64,000 bases of DNA. It comes from Diploscapter coronatus (Eukaryota > Nematoda > Chromadorea > Rhabditida > Rhabditidae). Below, piece by piece: positions 59,552 through 64,000 of the stretch. The translations under genes were made by a program, and so were the position numbers. Where the stretch lies: positions 43,291,249 through 43,355,248 of the forward strand of contig OZ038423.1 of assembly GCA_964036155.1 (NCBI GenBank), written 5' to 3'. A model generated the notes under the pieces. That model was not told where the DNA came from and did not search any database. It saw nothing but the letters and a program-made list of their open reading frames with translations. Every line of letters begins with the position of its first letter. Position 1 is the stretch's first letter.

Positions 59552-62500
59552 TTAATCGTAATCACGTCTGCCCTGTCCTCTGCCTCTATATCCCCCTCCT
59601 TGCTGTTGAGGACGGTAGTTGCCTCGTTGGTTTCCATAGCCATGGCTCCCTCCTCCGTGATTCCCTCGGAACCCACCGCGCATACTGCCACCACGATAGC
59701 TGAAAAATTTTTTAATTGAAAATTCGATGACTGAAGAAATGTCATAAATTATGAAGAAATAGAAAACAATGAAAGACACCTAATAAGCTTTTTTCGAAGT
59801 TATTTCGGCAAGGAGAAATCTAAAAACTTCAAAGAGAAGTGAAATATACCCTGGCTTTCCCAGAAGCGTTTACTCTTTTCGAGCTTCTCTGCGCTCTTTT
59901 TTTAATTCTATCATTTATCATCCAGGAAAATGCAAAAATCGAACTTGCTATCATCCACTGCACCACTGCTCTATGAGGCGAGACTCATATTTTTGTAATA
60001 TGCGCTTGCTCGGTAAAGGCGAGAAAGCATTAGAAATGGAGAGATTTTGAGTGGCTCGAAAAGTAAGCGTTTCTGGGAAGGCTCCAATAGCGGGAGAATG
60101 AGATTTTTCTGATTTTCTATCCAAACATTCCAAAACTCACCCTCCCCTGTGTGGAGGTCCACCTCTGTTGTCTCTGTCCCAGTTGTAGTTGCCTCCAGCC
60201 GCTTGGGCCGAATGATTCTTGTCGTAGTAGCCACCGTTCGGCTGCGAATAACGACGATTTTGGAGATTCCCACCGTAGGAGTGGTAATCCTCTGAATTTT
60301 CAGAAATATTTTTTACAAATTTAGAAAGTGCAATTTTCCAGATTAGGTATTTTATTATGTTACAATCTTTTTGAAAAAAATGATGAAATGGTAAAAGATT
60401 CATTTTATTACGTGCAGAAAATTTCCTATTATGAGAAACAAGATATGGAAAAAGTTGAAACTATAGAAAATTAAAAGTACCTTCAGAATTAGCAGCAGCA
60501 TAGGCCCTGGCGTAGTCCTCTGCAGAATCCAGCCCTCCCTCATTTGCATACGAAGAGGACTCCATCGCTTCGTCGTGGCTCATTTGCGGATGGAGTTGTG
60601 ATACAGAGGGACGATAGCCGTTCGACTGAAAATGTTCCAATCGATAAACACGATTTTCAATAGGAGATTCTAAACTTATTCATTTCACTAGAGAAAAAAA
60701 AAATTAAGCTCATCTCACTCCACTACAAGCTTGTTTCGGAAGTGATTTTCGAATCGAAAACGAAACAAGTTCTTACATTTGCATCAGCATGACCTGGCTG
60801 TGCCTGTGTGTAGAGTCGTGGCTGAGTGATGCCTGGTGGAGGGAGACTGAATGCGGCTTGCACGAAAGCTGGAGGTGGAAGGGACATATTGGGAGGGATT
60901 GGAGGGGCTGTAATCACTCATCATTATTCTTTAGCCCTGGATTTATAATGTCAATGATTCCTAATATTTTTTGCTGAATAAGCTATTTTTATAGGTAAGG
61001 TTAAAAGTGTACCTGGTAGATGAGGCTGTTGAGGGGTGACTGGAGTGGGGAAGGGACTGAGGTTGACTGGCAGAGGACCGCTTGGCTGCATCGAATGAGA
61101 AGAGGAAGAAGCAGAGGCAGAGGCTGATGAGGATAGACGAGGGTCGGAGGCGGACGCATACTGAAAGGGAATTCTTGAACTTGAAAAGGTCTTTTTCTCG
61201 TAAAACCGAATTATTTGGCTCTTCTGAAAACTTAGTTTCGAGAAATGCATCATGTTTAATTTTAAACAAAGTTCTCACCGCTCGATGCTGTTGAACAGGA
61301 GTTTGCGGGTTGACTTGAGCCGGATTCTGATGTGATTGGTCGCGACTTTGTGGAGCGTAGAGCATCTATGATCAAAGAATTATCAAAGTCTGAGATCAAC
61401 CTATCAATTGTTCAAATGATATATTTTTCGTACCAAGTGATAGTGAGTTTTGAAAACCACTCTCCCAACTATTCACCTTTTTATCTACTCTATTTAACCT
61501 AATTATGCAACAAATGAGCAAGTCTTTCCCCTTATACCTGATGATGTTGTGGGATTTGCATGTGCTGCTGTGGCTGTTGTGGGAGTCTGCTCTGCTCGTT
61601 GCGTTTATCGACGAACTGTTTGACCGAGTTGCTCGCGTGCTGCGTAACCAGATTGAGCAGCTCGTCTTCCATCATCTCCTCCTCGTCGCCAATTTCCATA
61701 TCAGCCATTTCATGCACGTCTCTGCTGCCTGCCGGACGGAGGGCTGAAAAATTAGGATTTTTTTTGTTAAATGAATCAATCAACAAACTTTTCTTCTTTC
61801 AGCAAATGATAAGAAATAGAAGAAAAAAATCAAGAAAATATGTGAATATAAAAGTCCTTACAATTAAGTGCAGCCTCGACCCCAGTAGCATAGATGTCAT
61901 CGTTTGCAGTTGGAGAGGGAGCGTCTCGCGGAGGCGTGGCTGCCGGGTAGATGCCTGTTCGCTTCATCTCCTTCAGCTCGTTCGACACTTCGCGAATTCC
62001 TTGACCGAACTTTTGGTAGGCCTGAAAAAAATCAAGTCTCTGAATTCTTGTTTTTTTTTTTTTTTATCTTCTCTACACATATACTTTTTGTCTTTTAGAA
62101 ATGTCTTGGATCTGAATTTGATAGCCGCAGAGAATTCAATTATCAAAAAACCGAAAATTATTTTTTTGTAACAATGAATAAGTCTGATTTTAGATAAAGT
62201 TAAATTCGACTAACATCCTCGACGATGGTGACCTCTTTGAGTTGACTGGCGAACACCCTCCTGGCCAATTCGGTGACCTCGATCAGCTCGAGCATTTTTC
62301 GCTTCTGCGTCTCCATCGCGTGACGGAAGTCCACGACCTGCTGCACTGCGTCAGATACCTCGTCCAGCAGAACTGCACCTTCTTTCTTGTCTAAAAAATA
62401 ATAAATTGAACAACTTGTTATCAACTTAAAAAGATATATATTCAGGTAAAGCATAAAAATGGTGAAAAATATCAATAAAATTAGGAACTTAAACATCCGA

Positions 62501-63923
62501 AAGAGAAATTAGATTCTTTCGAGATTGCTATTTGCTTAATTCTCACCTTTCATCCGATTGATGATTTCCTTGCGATAGTTGAAATCAGCCCTGCTCACCG
62601 TCTCCACGCCGCGTTGGATTACTTCGCGAGTCTGAAATTTCCCATTTATTCGCATTTTCTCGGTAATCTAAAGTGCACCTTAGCAAAAGCCTCGATCTTC
62701 TTGTAGACGTCTTCCGTGTCCAGTTCCACACACGCTTCTGCCTCTTGATTGTCGTCAGACACTGTAAATTGGAGATAATTTCAAAGAGCAAACAATTAGA
62801 ATTTAGATTCCAAGAATTTCATAAATTTTGAAAGGCACAATGGGAAATTTTCAAACTGACTAAGAAAATTGATCATGGTGCTGACGGTGGCCTGCGTGAA
62901 GACACGTCGCTCCGTGAAAATGTCGATGCATCGCCTCATCGCTTGAGTCACTTGGGCATCGGTTCTAAAATTAAAATTTACTTGGAGTCTTTATTTTCGG
63001 ATAGAATCTTCAAATAGCATAAATTTCAATTATCTTGAATTTCGGACTTCTCAATTTTATCCTAGTTATGTATTTATCAACTATCATTCATTTGCTTTCT
63101 TTATATGAATTCCCAGAACGAACCTTCCGATCTGAACAGCAGAAAGGACAGCCGGCTGGAATGCAGGAATGAGGAAGTCGAGATTCTTGTGCTTCGCCTT
63201 CTGCACGACGTCGTTCATCACGTAGAACAGACCGATGCGTTGGACGGAGGTGGGCGCTGAAAACTTTGCATCTTCTTCAAGCAGCAGAATGCATGCTAAT
63301 TTTCAAAATTGAAAATTTCCCAACAAAAGTTATCCAGAATAGCGTTTTCTTTCCTAATCTTCACTACTCTATTCTGACTACATGTACGTTCTTCCAAAAT
63401 GTTGAGTAGAGGTGAGAAAAGAGTGAAAGGGTGTGAAATAACGTGGGAAGAATGCGCTGCAGTTCTATATTTTAAAATGATTTGCAAACTTTATGCCCGA
63501 TGGTCTCGAATAAGTATGATTTTCGAACTGACCATTTCTAAAAGCCTGCAACCACCCATCAACAATTAGCTCAATCGTGGCCTTGTCCTTGTAATGCATA
63601 ATCCAATTCGACAGCAGCTCCACATCGTCTTGCTTGTCCGTGCTCAGCTGAAAATTTCAACTTATCGAATCCTGATAAAATCATTCTCTTCTGGAAAAGT
63701 GATTTTCTAAAAGAAGGACGAATTGTCATCGCCTACTTGCGAAATCCGCTCTTCCAAAGTTTGTAAAAGCAGGTGGTTGAAAAATAATTGATTTTTTTGA
63801 GGATATATGTAAAAATCGATCTTATCTCCAGTAATATCGTATTTTGAAAAAAAAAACAAACAAACAGGAAAAACTAACATCTTCGAAGCGACGGACGACG
63901 ATGTCCGACGTAAGGACACCCAT
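59552..63923 (-). CDS. CID-domain regulator of nuclear pre-mRNA (RPRD/CIDS-like) with RGG-rich tail (638 aa)
   Basis: RPRD/Rtt103-type proteins bind the phosphorylated RNA polymerase II CTD and act in termination and CTD dephosphorylation. Exons 5'->3': 63923-63879, 63647-63533, 63256-63124, 62964-62861, 62761-62679, 62631-62547, 62390-62215, 62021-61862, 61743-61538, 61365-61279, 61160-61013, 60907-60777, 60625-60481, 60291-60141, 59699-59552; all in phase. The CID (about 1-140) shows LLSNWIMHYKDKATIELIVD, RIGLFYVMNDVVQKAKHKN and the closing CIDIFTERRVFTQATVSTMI, matching the RPRD LFYLANDVIQNSKRK and IWEERSVY motifs. A coiled-coil region (about 185-250) is followed by Gln/Pro/Ser-rich disorder. 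The C-terminus is RGG/RG-rich (RGGYRGGSMRGGFRG ... RGRGQGRRDYD), which RPRD1 lacks. The ATG follows an in-frame stop and a 57-nt leader preceded by a TTTCAG acceptor (exon edge 63980). Confidence 0.85.
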
Positions 63924-63980
63924 CGATGAGCCGAAGTCGAGGGACTGATACCCGACTTATCCAGAAATAAAGTTGGTTAG
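63924..63980 (-). other. 5' UTR of the RPRD-like gene after a splice acceptor
   Basis: The acceptor CTTCATTTCAG precedes a 57-nt leader with an in-frame stop before the start codon. This could be a trans-splice site or an ordinary UTR intron whose donor lies beyond the window. Confidence 0.5.
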
Positions 63981-64000
63981 CTGAAATGAAGAAACACTGA

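Noticed and set aside
1..64000. tRNA, rRNA, CRISPR, spliced-leader (SL1-like) or known miRNA (let-7, lin-4, mir-1) genes
   Set aside because: No cloverleaf with a B-box, repeat-spacer array, leader sequence or mature miRNA match was noticed on either strand, though this was checked only by eye.

Overview
This 64-kb window is eukaryotic nuclear DNA, AT-rich with GC-richer exons. It most resembles a nematode genome. Most coding sequence is cut by short introns, many of 40-60 nt, with GT donors and acceptors of the TTTTCAG/TTTCCAG type. Several start codons have a 3' splice site just upstream and no recognisable 5' exon, as expected for spliced-leader trans-splicing. Two same-strand gene pairs have very short or poly(A)-to-acceptor spacing, like nematode operons. 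I saw no spliced-leader gene and no species-specific marker, so the phylum is an inference.

Layout, left to right. (1) 1-5.6 kb: two minus-strand genes, the 5' part of the mismatch-repair gene MSH2 (cut by the window edge) and an EB1-type microtubule plus-end binding protein. (2) 6.3-12.3 kb: a plus-strand condensin CAP-G-like subunit with an unusual disordered N-terminal extension and an early C-terminal stop, followed by a MITE-rich 3' flank. (3) 14.0-18.7 kb: a minus-strand single-pass membrane protein with laminin-G-like domains (neurexin/CASPR-like). (4) 18.7-36.9 kb: an 18-kb gene-poor stretch upstream of that receptor gene. It holds one compact candidate gene for an 88-aa protein, a foldback element, a structured GC-rich island and a tandem E-box/octamer module. 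(5) 36.9-42.8 kb: a minus-strand secreted C-type-lectin/VWA protein whose last coding exon is duplicated. (6) 43.2-47.2 kb: proteasome alpha-4 (PSMA4) and the ER SNARE USE1, both plus strand. (7) 48.5-51.9 kb: a nicotinic-receptor-like alpha subunit, plus strand. (8) 52.3-58.5 kb: the minus-strand pair DUS1L (tRNA dihydrouridine synthase) and proteasome beta-4 (PSMB4), only 73 bp apart. (9) 59.6-63.9 kb: a minus-strand CID-domain pre-mRNA 3'-end/RNAPII-CTD regulator of the RPRD/CIDS type with an RGG tail.

Most genes are housekeeping (repair, chromosome condensation, microtubules, proteasome, ER fusion, tRNA modification, transcription). They are interleaved with three neuronal or surface-type genes. 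At least five kinds of small inverted-repeat element occur. One of them forms a hairpin that contains the first coding exon of PSMB4.

Exon coordinates were derived by eye from splice signals, reading-frame continuity and remembered family sequences. A few junctions may be off by one to several bases.
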